Notes under the pieces: model-generated | Told to the model about the DNA's origin: nothing | Seen by the model: the letters and a program-made list of their open reading frames with translations, nothing else | The model's database searches: none | Made by a program: the position numbers and the translations under genes | DNA from: PALSA-693 sp963834725 | Lineage (GTDB): Bacteria > Actinomycetota > Acidimicrobiia > Acidimicrobiales > Palsa-688 | NCBI GenBank assembly: GCA_963834725.1 | Contig: CAWICN010000001.1 | Span: 3,596,001-3,660,000, forward strand | DNA length: 64,000 bases | Reading direction: 5' to 3' | In this document: positions 46,062 to 61,864 of the stretch, piece after piece | Position numbering within the stretch: the stretch's first letter is position 1 | Layout of the letters: the number at the start of each line of letters is the position of its first letter

Positions 46062-46586
46062 GTGCGGGTTCCTGGTCCTCACTGCGAGGTGTGCGGGCGC
46101 CCGATGGTGTTCTGGTCGGGCTATACGCGGTCGGTGCGGTGCGGGCTGGTGGTGGTGCGGATCTGGGTGAAGAGAGCCTGGTGCCCGGTCTGCCGGGCCA
46201 GTCACGCGCTGCTGCTGTCGTTTTGTTTGCTGGGTCGGCTGGACGCGGTGGAAGTGATCGGCCCGGCCGTGAAGGCGGTGGCGGCGGGGCAAGGCACCCG
46301 CCCGGTGGCCCGGCAGATCGATCCCCACTTTGCCTCTACGACCGTCCGGGGCTGGTATCGCCGGTATCGGCAGCGAGTGCAGCGGGGTGGAAGGGCCGAG
46401 GCGGTGGCGGCTCTGGAGCGGGTGGCCGGGCCGGTGGCGGCCTGGTTGGGGGTGGCGGTGTGGGCGGCGGTGTCGTTGCGGAGCGGCGGGCGGTGGCTGT
46501 CCACCACGGATACGCCCTTGGCCGGCGGGCGGGGGTGGCCTTGGATGACGGTGACGGTTATAGATCACCCCAGGAGGCCGCCATGA
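46062..46586 (+). CDS. DUF6431-like zinc-ribbon protein
   Basis: 174 residues from GTG 46062 (approximate start). Two Cys pairs form a probable zinc ribbon: HCEVCGRPMVFWSGY and RAWCPVCRASHALLLSF. A helical HTH-like segment follows (GTRPVARQIDPHFASTTV, then RGWYRRYRQR), as in transposon-linked DUF6431 proteins. The stop overlaps the next start as ATGA, so it is coupled to the WhiB-like gene. Likely a DNA-binding accessory of the downstream IS110-type element (inference). Confidence 0.65.
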   Translation: MRVPGPHCEVCGRPMVFWSGYTRSVRCGLVVVRIWVKRAWCPVCRASHALLLSFCLLGRLDAVEVIGPAVKAVAAGQGTRPVARQIDPHFASTTVRGWYRRYRQRVQRGGRAEAVAALERVAGPVAAWLGVAVWAAVSLRSGGRWLSTTDTPLAGGRGWPWMTVTVIDHPRRPP

Positions 46587-47008
46587 GGGCTGCAGCGGTC
46601 CCAACCGATGGGCAGGCGAAGCGGGCTGGTCTTGGTGGGCGGCCGGGACCCGGCTCACCGCGGGCCGCCACGGGACGGCCCGGCGGCGAGGCGGATTTAT
46701 TGGCTTGGATGGATCAGGCCGCCTGTCGGGGAGCGGGGCCGGCCGATTTTTTCGGTGAGCCGGCCGCCCGGGCTCGGGGCCAGGCCCGCTGCGGGGGGTG
46801 CCCGGTGTGCGAGGTGTGCTTGTGGTGGGCGCTGGCCGTCGAGGCTGAGGCCGGGTACCGCTTCGGCATCTGGGGTGGGGCCAGCCCGGTGGTTCGGGCT
46901 GGTATCGCCTGGGTGACCGGCGCCGCTTACCCCCGGGCCCGGTTCGTGGCCGCGGCGGTGGCGTGGGCGCGGCCGCCCGACGGCCAGACCGAGGCGGTGG
47001 TGGCCTGA
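46583..47008 (+). CDS. WhiB-like iron-sulfur protein in a transposon context
   Basis: 141 residues from ATG 46583 behind AGGAGG. It has the Wbl signature: DQAACRGAGPADFF, then ARCGGCPVCEVCLWWAL, giving C-(n)-C-x2-C-x5-C, followed by the turn GIWGG. WhiB proteins hold a 4Fe-4S cluster and regulate transcription with sigma factors or respond to redox and nitric oxide. It is coupled to a DUF6431-like gene and upstream of an IS110 transposase, an unusual place for such a regulator. Confidence 0.75.
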   Translation: MRAAAVPTDGQAKRAGLGGRPGPGSPRAATGRPGGEADLLAWMDQAACRGAGPADFFGEPAARARGQARCGGCPVCEVCLWWALAVEAEAGYRFGIWGGASPVVRAGIAWVTGAAYPRARFVAAAVAWARPPDGQTEAVVA

Positions 47009-47177
47009 TGGGCCGGCGGTGCCCGGCTCGGGGCCCGCTGCTGGCCCCCGACGACCAGCAGTTACACCTGACGGTCCGGGTGGCCGCCGACCCCTTGGTG
47101 GAGGTAGCCAGATCATGGTGGCGGCCCTGGAAGAGCTGCGCACTGCCGGCATCGTGGTCCGCCACGCCACCTTGTAA
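47008..47177 (+). pseudogene. Small coupled reading frame, frameshifted
   Basis: ATG 47008 overlaps the WhiB-like stop (TGATG). The frame gives DDQQLHLTVRVAADPLVEVA. One nucleotide out of frame it continues MVAALEELRTAGIVVRHATL to a stop at 47177. The two parts read like one short protein of about 56 residues broken by a 1-nt shift near 47112. No family recognised. Confidence 0.4.
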
Positions 47178-47200
47178 CTCCACGGCCAAACCGGAACGCC

Positions 47201-48241
47201 ATGGCCGTGACCGGGGCTGAGCCGGCGGTCACCGGCGGGGTGGACACCCACCTCGACACGCATGTGGCCGCGGTGTTGGATCCCATCGGCGGGCTGCTGG
47301 GCGTGCAAAGCTTTGCTGCCACCCCGGCCGGCTACCGGCAGCTGCTGGCCTGGATGGCCTGGTTCGGTGTGCTACGCCGGGTCGGGGTGGAAGGCACCGG
47401 CGCCTATGGGGCCGGCCTGGCCCGTTACTTGCGCCGCCACGGTATCGAGGTGGTCGAGGTGGACCGCCAAAACCGTCAAGCCCGGCGCAGCCAAGGCAAA
47501 TCCGACCCGGCCGACGCGATCGAAGCGGCCCGGGCCGCCCAGTCGGGCCGAGCCGCCGGGATAGCCAAAACCCGAGACGGCCAAGTGGAAGCCATCCGGG
47601 TGCTGATGGTCGCTCGCCGCTCGGCCCGCGCCAACCGCATCAAAACCCTCAATCAGATCCGCCACCTGTCCTTCACCGCCCCCGATCAGCTGCGGGCCGC
47701 CCTGGCCGGGCTGACCCCGGCTGCGGTAATCGACCGGGCCGCCGGCCTGCGCCCCGGGACGCCCGCCGATCCGGTCACCTTCGCCACCAAGACCGCCCTG
47801 CGGGCCCGGGCCCGCCGGGCCCTGGCCCTCGAGCAAGAAATAGACCGCCTGGACGCCCTGGTCGGCGAACTGGTCACAGAAGTCGCCCCCGGCCTGCTGG
47901 AAATCTACGGGGTGGGGGTCCACACCGCCGCCCTGTTGCTGGCCGCCGCCGGCGACAACCCCCAGCGGCTCCGCTCCGAAGCAGCCTGGGCCCACCTCTG
48001 CGGCGTGGCCCCCATCGAAGCGTCCTCGGGGAAAGTCATCCGTCACCGATTGGACCGAGGCGGCAACCGCCAAGCCAACCACGCCCTGTGGTGCATCGTC
48101 ATGACCCGCATGAGCAGCGACCCCCGCACCCGAGCCTACGTAGAGCGGCGCCGTAAAGAAGGTCGCTCCACCAAAGAAATCATCCGAGTCCTCAAGCGTT
48201 ACGTCGCCCGCCAGGTTTATCGGGAACTACCCCGACCCTAG
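47201..48241 (+). CDS. IS110-family transposase
   Basis: 346 residues, intact. The N-terminal RuvC-like DEDD domain shows GGVDTHLDTHVAAV (Asp), GVEGTGAYGAG (Glu) and KSDPADAIEAARAA (Asp-Asp). The C-terminal transposase_20 domain has the Ser-containing VAPIEASSGK and RLDRGGNRQANHALW. IS110 recombinases act with a noncoding bridge RNA encoded beside the gene; strong hairpins flank this one at 45943-45983 and 48247-48328. Confidence 0.93.
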   Translation: MAVTGAEPAVTGGVDTHLDTHVAAVLDPIGGLLGVQSFAATPAGYRQLLAWMAWFGVLRRVGVEGTGAYGAGLARYLRRHGIEVVEVDRQNRQARRSQGKSDPADAIEAARAAQSGRAAGIAKTRDGQVEAIRVLMVARRSARANRIKTLNQIRHLSFTAPDQLRAALAGLTPAAVIDRAAGLRPGTPADPVTFATKTALRARARRALALEQEIDRLDALVGELVTEVAPGLLEIYGVGVHTAALLLAAAGDNPQRLRSEAAWAHLCGVAPIEASSGKVIRHRLDRGGNRQANHALWCIVMTRMSSDPRTRAYVERRRKEGRSTKEIIRVLKRYVARQVYRELPRP

Positions 48242-48246
48242 ATCGC

Positions 48247-48328
48247 CTGGAGCGGCGGGCCCGGCCCTATAAGTGCCTGACACCCACCAGGGTTGTCCTG
48301 CGAACGATCCGCCAGCCCGCCGCTCCAG
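48247..48328. repeat. 14-bp stem with 54-nt loop after the IS110 transposase
   Basis: CTGGAGCGGCGGGC (48247-48260) is exactly complementary to 48315-48328. It begins 6 nt after the transposase stop. It could be a transcription barrier, the right subterminal repeat of the element, or part of a bridge-type RNA. Confidence 0.55.
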
Positions 48329-48844
48329 CGCCCATCCCACTCTCATCCCAACGCGGATGCCATGGCCTGATAAAAGCCTGTCCTCAACACCACGAGTGAC
48401 TCATCACTGGTCTGCCAGCACCGCGCCACCCAGCCACCACCAAACCATCAGACACCCAGCCTCACATCAAAGCCCCGTCCCACCTCTCCAACCCCCCGCA
48501 TGAACAGAGAACCCCGCTCCAAAATATCCCCTTGACAACCATAGAAGCATCGCATGGAGGGACCTCCTGGACGCTTGGCATCCTTAGCATGCACGGCTGG
48601 CAGGCCATCGTTGAGGTGTCGCAGAACGACGACCCGCTCATCCTCTCGGTGGTTCGAGCCTGCCGGCCGGGACGCCGTTAGGCGGCTTCAGCACCCCGTC
48701 CCGCCGTCACTCACTGTCGCCGTGACTTCCGCCGGCATCTTGGCCGCCTACGGGCATTCTCTGCCCCAGTAACCGCCGGATTGCCTTCAACCCGTACCCG
48801 CTGGAGGGATGCGCGTGATCGACCGGCAGTAGAGTGTCGTGGGT
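48329..48844. other. Unassigned sequence
   Basis: About 515 bases without recognisable coding content between the IS110 hairpin and a SnoaL-like remnant. The pyrimidine-rich composition of 48400-48500 differs from its neighbours. Confidence 0.45.
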
Positions 48845-49229
48845 ATGAGCGAGCGTCCGGCCCAGCCGAGTGAGGCGTACCACGCTCTCGGACATGGCGA
48901 CCTGGACCCGTGGATCAGGTTGCTCGACCCCAGGGTGGTCTGGCGGGCCACCGACCGGCGGGATGTCCCGGAAACCCGACCTGAGGCAATCGGCGGGAGG
49001 TCGTGGATCTCCTCTCGAGGCACCACGAGAACGGGCGGCGCTTCCAGGTGAGCGAGCAGTCGAGCGGGGTGCAGCTGTTTTGCTGGGTTTGACGATCTCG
49101 CAGTCCGACTGGTCTGGGACGGTCAACGTATTCAAGGTGTTCACGTTCGGGGCGGCCGGCGACAAAGTGGTGCACATGCAGGACTGCGACTCGCGTGAGG
49201 CGGCAATGGCGATGCTGGCCGGCGGGTGA
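48845..49229 (+). pseudogene. SnoaL/NTF2-like protein gene, frameshifted
   Basis: From ATG 48845: EAYHALGHGDLDPWIRLLDPRV, then VVWRATDRRDVPETRPE. After one or more shifts near 49000-49080 it continues GLTISQSDWSGTVNVFKVFTFGAAGDKVVHMQDC to 49229. This is the pattern of small NTF2-fold proteins of about 125 residues. It is not translatable as a single chain. Confidence 0.65.
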
Positions 49230-49679
49230 TCTGACCGGTTCGTGCTGGTTGCCAACCGTCGATCCGTGTCTCGGACTCGGTCTGCGACCCGATTACCCGG
49301 TCACGGGCATCCCAATCGTGGGGGCTGTCGTGCGTCCGACAGTTTCGGTTCCGTTCGCGTTCTAAGCGGGGTCGAGACGCTCCAGGACGGCTTCGGCGTA
49401 CGCGTCGGCCGTGTCGATCATCGCCTCCACCTCTTCCAGTCGCCGGGTGGCTTCCTGTCGGGCCTGAAGGCCGTGCTGGTGATTCCCGCTCGGCGGCGAG
49501 GTCCGCTGAACATGACCGTCCGGGAGGTTAGCGACGCGCCTTCGTGACCCTGGCGAAGGTGGAGCAGGCCCTAGCGGATGAAGGGGTTGGCCGCGAGGAA
49601 GTTGACCTTCGAGGTAACCGCAGTTGGAAGGAGAATCGACCGCTGACCGCTTAGCGGATTGAATCGCCTGCCGTCCAGG
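49230..49679. other. Unassigned sequence with a possible coiled-coil remnant
   Basis: No complete gene. On the minus strand at about 49365-49480 a frame reads EATRRLEEVEAMIDTADAY, which looks like the end of a helical regulator-type protein, but nothing upstream supports a full gene. Confidence 0.35.
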
Positions 49680-50090
49680 GTTGTGGAACATCTGGTCCTC
49701 GCCGGGCCGTCGAACCCTTCCGAGACCAGTTTGGGCAGTACGGTCGAAATCACAGGTCCACCGAGGCCGAGCAGGCTTGTGGCGATAAGCAGGCCGGCGA
49801 ACTCGTGCATCGGGCGCCCCTCAACAGCGCGGACGCGCTCAATGGGCCAGCCCGACGGCCACGGATCGCTTGACGCCGAAGCTGTCGCTCAATCTGCCGA
49901 CCGCGAACCATGCGGCGACGTAGAGCAGGGGGATAGGCGCCGAACAGCATGCCGCCCTGGGCGGCACTGATTCTGAGATCGGCTCGATGAGTGGAAGGAT
50001 CGGTGCGAGTGAGGAGGCCATCGCGCCGAAGTACGCGTATACGAGCCAGGCCAACGCAAGCATCGCCCAAGCCCATTGCCGAGAAGGCAT
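49680..50090 (-). pseudogene. MFS transporter fragment
   Basis: ATG 50090 begins MPSRQWAWAMLALAWLVYAYFG. It then changes frame to ISAAQGGMLFGAY, again to PLLYVAAWFAVGRLSDSFGVKRSVAVG (MFS loop 2-3 motif), and again to FAGLLIATSLLGLGGPVISTVLPKL. Only about four helices remain, in several frames. Confidence 0.7.
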
Positions 50091-50235
50091 CAGGGCTCGG
50101 CATCGCGATCTTGTTCGCGCAACAGCGCGCCGCTTTCGTCCGGCCCCTCGACGTGCGATTTGCTCGACCTCGAGAACCATCACGAAGCCATCTACGCCCG
50201 GTTGCAGATCAACGGTGTTTCAGGCGGGTGTGGGT

Positions 50236-50710
50236 TTATGCGTAGTTGGGGGTTGTGTTGCTGGGTGGGGCGGTGTGGGCGAGGGTTGGTTGGGACGCAT
50301 CGAATTCGAAGTTGGGGTACCCGGTGTTGGCTTCTTGGGCGAGGGCTTGCCGGAAGGTGGCGAGGCCGCCCATGAAGAGGCGCACGGAGGGTGTTTTGCC
50401 GGGGATGTTGGCGCCGAAGAGCCACGAGTCGGCCTTCGGGAAGAGGGTTTGGTTGGCGATGGCTTCGCAGGCGGCAACCCATTGGTCTTCGGCTTCGTGG
50501 GTGACTTCGACGGTGGTCGCGCCGCGTCGTTCGGTTTCGGCGATTGTGTCGGCGATCCACTCGACGGTGGTTTCGATGTTGGGGGGCAGATTGGTGAAGG
50601 CGGTGTGGGGGGGCCTGGTGCCATGAACAGGTTCAGGAAGCCGGCGGTGGCGACGCCGAGGTAGCTGGTCGGTCCTGCCGCCCAGTGGTCGCTGATCAGC
50701 TGTCTGGGCC
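50236..50710 (-). pseudogene. Baeyer-Villiger-type flavin monooxygenase, C-terminal fragment
   Basis: From the IS3 border: WAAGPTSYLGVATAGFLNLF, then after a frame change in a seven-G run near 50610, TAFTNLPPNIETTVEWIAD and FPKADSWLFGANIPGKTP. It ends in FMGGLATFRQALAQEA. This is the conserved C-terminal part of cyclohexanone-type monooxygenases. The FAD and NADPH domains are missing, cut off where the IS3 element begins at 50711. Confidence 0.82.
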
Positions 50711-50759
50711 TGCCCCGGTTCGACGGACATCCACCAAGTGGGGGTGACCCCCGGAAAGG

Positions 50760-51076
50760 ATGTCCAGAATGGAGACGATGGAGCGGAAGAACTCTCGCCC
50801 GCGACGGTCGTTCACGCCCGAGTTCAAAGCTGAGGTCGTCGGGCTGGTCCGCCAGCCGGGCAAGACGGCCGGCAGCGTGGCCCGTGAGCTTGGTCTGACC
50901 GAGACGGCGGTGCGGGCGTGGGCCAAGCAGGCAGACCTTGACGCCGGCCGGCGTAGTGACGGGCCGACGACCGAGCAGCTAGCGGAGATGGCCCAGCTAC
51001 GCAAAGAGCTGCGCGCGGCCCGCGAGGAGCGGGACATCTTGAAGCGGGCAGTGGCTTTCTTCGCACGGGAGACCCG

Positions 51077-51080
<4 letters not shown>
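50760..51080 (+). CDS. IS3-family transposase OrfA
   Basis: 106 residues. The HTH (SFTPEFKAEVVGLVRQPGKTAG, VARELGLTETAVRAWAKQAD) is followed by a leucine-zipper-like helix (LAEMAQLRKELRAAREERDILKRAVAFFARE), typical of transposase_8/OrfA. ATG 50760 is preceded by AAAGG. Its TGA overlaps the GTG of OrfB (GTGA at 51077-51080), and no A-rich slippery site was seen, so coupling rather than frameshifting may link the two. Confidence 0.9.
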
Positions 51081-57709
<6,629 letters not shown>

Positions 57710-57862
57710 TGACCGCACGACCGATGCAGGGCCGGCGCTGATCGCCGACCGGCAAGGCTGGCCACTCGCTCGTTGTCGCTGTCCTCATACAGTCGCTGTC
57801 CTCATACGAACTCCCATTGTTGGCGCTGTTGATCCTCATTGTGAGCGGTCCCGCCCAGTGCT

Positions 57863-60256
57863 TCAGTCGATGGCGGGCCGGTTGATTGCGGGGGGTTGTC
57901 GACTGGTGCTGAGCCATGTCGTGGTCAGGGCTAGTACGGGAATGCCGAGAGCGATGCTGGTCAGTGCTGGCCACGGGATGTTGCTGAGCCGGTCGAGGGT
58001 GTCGCTGTAGGCGAGGATCAGGGTGACGTATGCGCCGGTGACGCCAAGCAGGGTTCCGAGGGTGGCGAGGGCGGAGGCGGTGGTCGCGGCGAGGGCGCGT
58101 CGCGCCCGGCTCGGCGCGCCGACGGCGGTGAGGATTTGTTGATCGCGGATTGTCTGGATGCGTAGCAGAACGAGCGCGATAGCGACTACGGCGAGGGTGA
58201 GCGTGATCCCTCCGATGGTGAACATCCACCTGAGGCGGCCAAGGTAGGTTTGCGGGTCGCGGGTTTCGATCACGAGCCCGAGTTGTGCTGCCCGGCTCCG
58301 GGTTGCGCGCGCTTGCGATGCCGTGACCGTTGTGGGGTTCTGCAGTAGCCAGCCGGCGCGGGCCACGTGCCAGTGATGGGCCGAGACGACGGCGGGGCTG
58401 ACGAGGACCTGAGGAAGCGAGGTGTAGGGGTGGATGTGTAGAGGTGCGGGTCGGGGGACCGGTGCCCGTTGGGAGTACAGCAGGGACCACGTGCCGTTCG
58501 GATCAACGGCGAAGTAGCCGTTTTGATCGAGTTGTGTCGGGTTGATACCGAACGCGGCGAGGAGTTGTGGGCTCGCGACATACAGCGGGTAGGAGGTCAG
58601 CTGTCGTGCGTGCTGGCGGACCGCTTGGGCCGCGTCGAGGCCACCGGTCGCCTGAGCCACGGGTGAAGGCGGAGCGGCTGGGTCGATGGCGACGCTGAGC
58701 GGGATCAGGACCGCGTCGGGGAGTGCGGTAGCGATCTGTTTGGCTGCGTCGTCTAGGGCGGTGGTCTGGCGGGTGGTGCGAGCTGGTACTACGGCGGGAT
58801 CGTGCGCGTCTGTGGCTGGGATGAGGATCTCTCGCGCAGAGAGGTTGCCGGCGGTCGCCGGGTGGGTGTTGGCCGCCGTGATGACGACGGCGGCGCAGCT
58901 GATGCCGACGGCCATTGTCACGGTTGCCAGCGCGGCGGCGGAGCGTGACTGGTTCCGTCCGAGTTCGCGCCACGCCAGGCGTCCGGCCACTGGCAGGCTG
59001 CGGCTGCGGGCTGTCACTGCCCGGATCGCGAGCGGTGTGCTGAGCAGGATCGAGCTGATCATCGCGGCCAGGCCGATGATCATCAACAAGGCATTGCGTT
59101 GGTGAGCGAACCGCAGGCACACCACGCCGACGGCGAGCGCGGCGACGGCCGCTATGGCGGTACGCGGTCCTGGGGGTGGGTCGAGCGGTCTGTTGGACAG
59201 CGCTCGAACTACCGGCACCCGCGCCATGGTGCGCGCCGGCCACCAGGCCGCGACCCCCGATGCCGCGACCCCCATCAGAGCCGGCGTAACGATCAGCCAT
59301 AGGGGCACCGAGCTCCAACTCACCCGCCGTCCGGCGGCTTGAGCGATGACCGAGCTGGTCACGGTCCAGGCGATCGCGGAGGCTGCTGTACCGACTACAG
59401 CGGCGATGCTGCCGACGATCAGCCCGTGGATCACCGTCACGTTGCGCACCTGACGCCGCGTTGCGCCAATCGCGGCCAACATCCCGAGTTGGCGCACTCG
59501 CCGTTGCGCCAACACGAGAAAAGCGGTGAGCGAAATAACCGCGACAAGGATCATGCCAAGAGCGGCAACCAGCAGTACGCCGAGGTCGTGGGAGTAGTAG
59601 GTCGGCCTGTCGAGGGTCACTCCGCCTTGTACGTGGGCCGCGGCACGGAACGCGGCCAGCTGTGGAGAGGACGCCCTGGCCAGCAGCGTATAGCGGGTCT
59701 GCCCGCCGGCAGGCACGGTGGAAACCAGGGCGAAGGTGTCGCCCAGATCGGCGGGGTTCTCAACCAGACCGACCACCCGGAGCTTCACTGCCTCGAGGGT
59801 CACTGTCGCCCCGACGTGGGCGCCCAGGAACTGGGATATCGCTGGGGTCAGGGCGATCTCACCGCCGCCAGTGGGGTAACGACCCGTGCGCATCCGCAGA
59901 GTCGATGAGCCGAACACGCCGTGCGGATCCTGGGTGCGCAGGTCTAACTGCTGCACACTGCCCGGAAGCGGCACGATCGTGTCGGTGATCTCTTCGACGG
60001 TTCCCAGCCGGCGGCGCGCCGCCGACAGCACCGTCGCCGCTTGGCCTGGGTCGGCAGTGAAGCGGACTCGGGCGTTGGCCGACCCGAAACTCCCCTGATC
60101 GCTCGGTGCCACAGCATGGCCGAAAGCGGCTCCATAGGAGCTCACCGCCACTGCCACTGTCAGCAGGACCAGCACCAGCGCTTGTCCTCTCCAGTCCTGG
60201 CGAAACATCCGCCACGCCCAGTGCGCCACGGCGCGCGTCGAAGCGATCCGGCTCAT
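57863..60256 (-). CDS. FtsX-like ABC transporter permease (MacB type)
   Basis: 797 residues with an N-terminal helix (GQALVLVLLTVAVAVSSYGAAFG), a large extracytoplasmic domain and two FtsX modules. The first includes VLVAALGMILVAVISLTAFLVLAQRRVRQLGMLAAIGATRRQV. The second lies near the end (GGITLTLAVVAIALVLLRIQTIRDQQILTAVGAP). Such permeases pair with MacB-like ATPases in mechanotransmission or in lipoprotein or peptide export. The ATG overlaps the ATPase stop by 4 nt (60253-60256), so the pair is translationally coupled. Confidence 0.9.
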   Translation of the reverse strand: MSRIASTRAVAHWAWRMFRQDWRGQALVLVLLTVAVAVSSYGAAFGHAVAPSDQGSFGSANARVRFTADPGQAATVLSAARRRLGTVEEITDTIVPLPGSVQQLDLRTQDPHGVFGSSTLRMRTGRYPTGGGEIALTPAISQFLGAHVGATVTLEAVKLRVVGLVENPADLGDTFALVSTVPAGGQTRYTLLARASSPQLAAFRAAAHVQGGVTLDRPTYYSHDLGVLLVAALGMILVAVISLTAFLVLAQRRVRQLGMLAAIGATRRQVRNVTVIHGLIVGSIAAVVGTAASAIAWTVTSSVIAQAAGRRVSWSSVPLWLIVTPALMGVAASGVAAWWPARTMARVPVVRALSNRPLDPPPGPRTAIAAVAALAVGVVCLRFAHQRNALLMIIGLAAMISSILLSTPLAIRAVTARSRSLPVAGRLAWRELGRNQSRSAAALATVTMAVGISCAAVVITAANTHPATAGNLSAREILIPATDAHDPAVVPARTTRQTTALDDAAKQIATALPDAVLIPLSVAIDPAAPPSPVAQATGGLDAAQAVRQHARQLTSYPLYVASPQLLAAFGINPTQLDQNGYFAVDPNGTWSLLYSQRAPVPRPAPLHIHPYTSLPQVLVSPAVVSAHHWHVARAGWLLQNPTTVTASQARATRSRAAQLGLVIETRDPQTYLGRLRWMFTIGGITLTLAVVAIALVLLRIQTIRDQQILTAVGAPSRARRALAATTASALATLGTLLGVTGAYVTLILAYSDTLDRLSNIPWPALTSIALGIPVLALTTTWLSTSRQPPAINRPAID

Positions 60257-60975
60257 GGCCGGAGATCCTTCGTAAGCAGCGATTCCGGGCCTGGTATCGC
60301 CGGCGACTCGTCGACTATGTGGCCGTCACGTAGATAGATGATCCGGTCGGCACGCGCCGCCAGCCGGGCGTCATGGGTGACCAGCACCCCGGCGACCCCA
60401 CCGCGACACGCCTGGCGCAACAAACGAAGTACCGCCTCGCCATTCAGCGAATCAAGGGCGCCCGTCGGCTCATCAGCCAGCAGCAGTCGCCGCTCGCCCA
60501 CAACGGCGCGAGCGATGGCCGTCCGCTGCCGCTCGCCGCCCGACAGCTCATCTGGGAAGCGGTCCGCCAAGGCCGTCAGTCCGAGGCTGTCGAGTACCGC
60601 CATCGCCGCGGCCTGAGCAGACGTGCGGGTCTGGCCATCGAGTTCCAGCGGTATCGCCACATTCTCCACCGCCGTCAGCCCAGACAGCAGATTGAAATCC
60701 TGGAACACATAGCCGATCCGGTGCCGGCGCAGCGCTGCACGAGCGTCCACCGAGAGCGTGGCGACCTCTTCCCCGTCGATTACCACCTCCCCCGAAGACG
60801 CCTCCTCCAGCGTTCCAGCGATGGTCAACAGCGTGCTCTTGCCCGACCCACTCGGCCCCATCACGGCCACCAGTTCACCCGCTTCGACAGTCATACTGAC
60901 ATCGGTGAGAGCGGCAACCGTCGACGCCCCCTGGCCGTAGATGCGCGACACCGATCGCAGCTCCAGCACGCTCAT
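60253..60975 (-). CDS. ABC transporter ATPase (MacB/LolD type)
   Basis: 240 residues from ATG 60975. It shows VAVMGPSGSGKSTLL (Walker A), GYVFQDFNLLSGLTAVEN (Q-loop), LSGGERQRTAIARA (signature) and LLLADEPTGALDS (Walker B), followed by LVTHD. It lies between a PadR regulator and the FtsX permease, overlapping both by ATGA. It energises the permease from the cytoplasmic side. Confidence 0.95.
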   Translation of the reverse strand: MSVLELRSVSRIYGQGASTVAALTDVSMTVEAGELVAVMGPSGSGKSTLLTIAGTLEEASSGEVVIDGEEVATLSVDARAALRRHRIGYVFQDFNLLSGLTAVENVAIPLELDGQTRTSAQAAAMAVLDSLGLTALADRFPDELSGGERQRTAIARAVVGERRLLLADEPTGALDSLNGEAVLRLLRQACRGGVAGVLVTHDARLAARADRIIYLRDGHIVDESPAIPGPESLLTKDLRP

Positions 60976-61556
60976 CGCCCGGTGCCGATCTTGGCACGAC
61001 GGTGCGCTAGCACCCGAGGCGACGTTTCCAGTGTGGGCTGTCGCTGCGTGTCCGACTCGACGAGTCTGGCCTCCACCGAATCCAGCCATCGCACCTGCGC
61101 ATCGAGGCGGAACACCTCGGCGTCGGCCACCATCGCCAGATTCACGTCGCCGGGCGAAGCGTCCTTTACCCGGGAGTAGTCCCGCATCACCTCCACCAGG
61201 TGGCGGCGATGCACCTGGAGCAAAGCACGCGCATCGACATTCTTCAACCCCAACGCCACCATTACCTTGATGACAAGGTCCTCTCGTTGAGGCACACCCA
61301 CATCCGGTGGCGTCTGCAACCAACGAGACAGTTCGTCACGACCATCGCGTGTCAACTGGAAGCGTCGTTGCGCCCCAACAGTCTCGGATTCATCGGATTC
61401 GATCAGCCCGTCACGTTCCAGCCGCTGAAGGGTCGTATAGACCTGCCCATTTACCGGCCACACATCACCCGTGCGAGCCTCGAAGTCCTGTCGCAGCTTC
61501 CACCCGTAGCTCGGGCCGTCACTCAGCAGAGCCAACAAAGCATGACGCATACTCAC
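60972..61556 (-). CDS. PadR-family transcriptional regulator
   Basis: 194 residues; start ATG 61556, or the internal ATG two codons later. The winged helix reads HALLALLSDGPSYGWKLRQDFEARTGDVWPVN, then QVYTTLQRLERDGLIES. A C-terminal dimerisation helix (Vir_act_alpha_C type) includes REDLVIKVMVAL and LLQVHRRHLVEVMRDY. It is the first gene of the ABC operon and should repress it, as PadR proteins commonly do for multidrug or peptide exporters. Confidence 0.92.
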   Translation of the reverse strand: MSMRHALLALLSDGPSYGWKLRQDFEARTGDVWPVNGQVYTTLQRLERDGLIESDESETVGAQRRFQLTRDGRDELSRWLQTPPDVGVPQREDLVIKVMVALGLKNVDARALLQVHRRHLVEVMRDYSRVKDASPGDVNLAMVADAEVFRLDAQVRWLDSVEARLVESDTQRQPTLETSPRVLAHRRAKIGTGR

Positions 61557-61574
61557 CGTAGACCCCTTAATAGA

Positions 61575-61585
61575 CTACTGCGTAG
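61575..61585. promoter_or_regulatory. Dyad upstream of the PadR operon
   Basis: CTAC-TGC-GTAG lies 19-29 nt before the PadR start. It is surrounded by related half-sites (TACTC...GAGTA between 61551 and 61590), consistent with a PadR autoregulatory operator. Confidence 0.45.
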
Positions 61586-61864
61586 AGTATCACGTCGCAG
61601 AGGGGTCTAACAAGGCGAGCCAGCGAAAAGCAAGACCGGAGCTACCAACCCCCTGCCGGCTCGCACCACATTTCTCCGTCCCACTAGCCAGCCCAAGCGG
61701 CAGTCGTAGACGTCGCCCATAGTCTCTCAGCTGGGTATCCCCGAAGGACTGCGGCTGTATGACCCCGACCGCCGGCTGAAGGACTCGACATAAGCGGGAT
61801 CCGAGAGGGTCGATGAATTTCCGCCTTGTGCCCCGTCCTACAGTCGTGACCGGATCCCTCGGCC
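61586..61864. other. Intergenic region
   Basis: About 280 bases between the divergent PadR operon and the TIGR03086-like gene; no gene is supportable. It should hold promoters for both. Confidence 0.4.

Noticed and set aside
46011..47189. 392-codon minus-strand frame opposite the DUF6431/WhiB-like genes
   Set aside because: Pro/Arg/His low-complexity antisense frame; the plus strand has Cys motifs and 4-nt gene overlaps.
48273..48503. Short frame with repeated Pro/Ser/His after the IS110 hairpin
   Set aside because: Composition follows the local pyrimidine bias; no start signal and no homology-like block.
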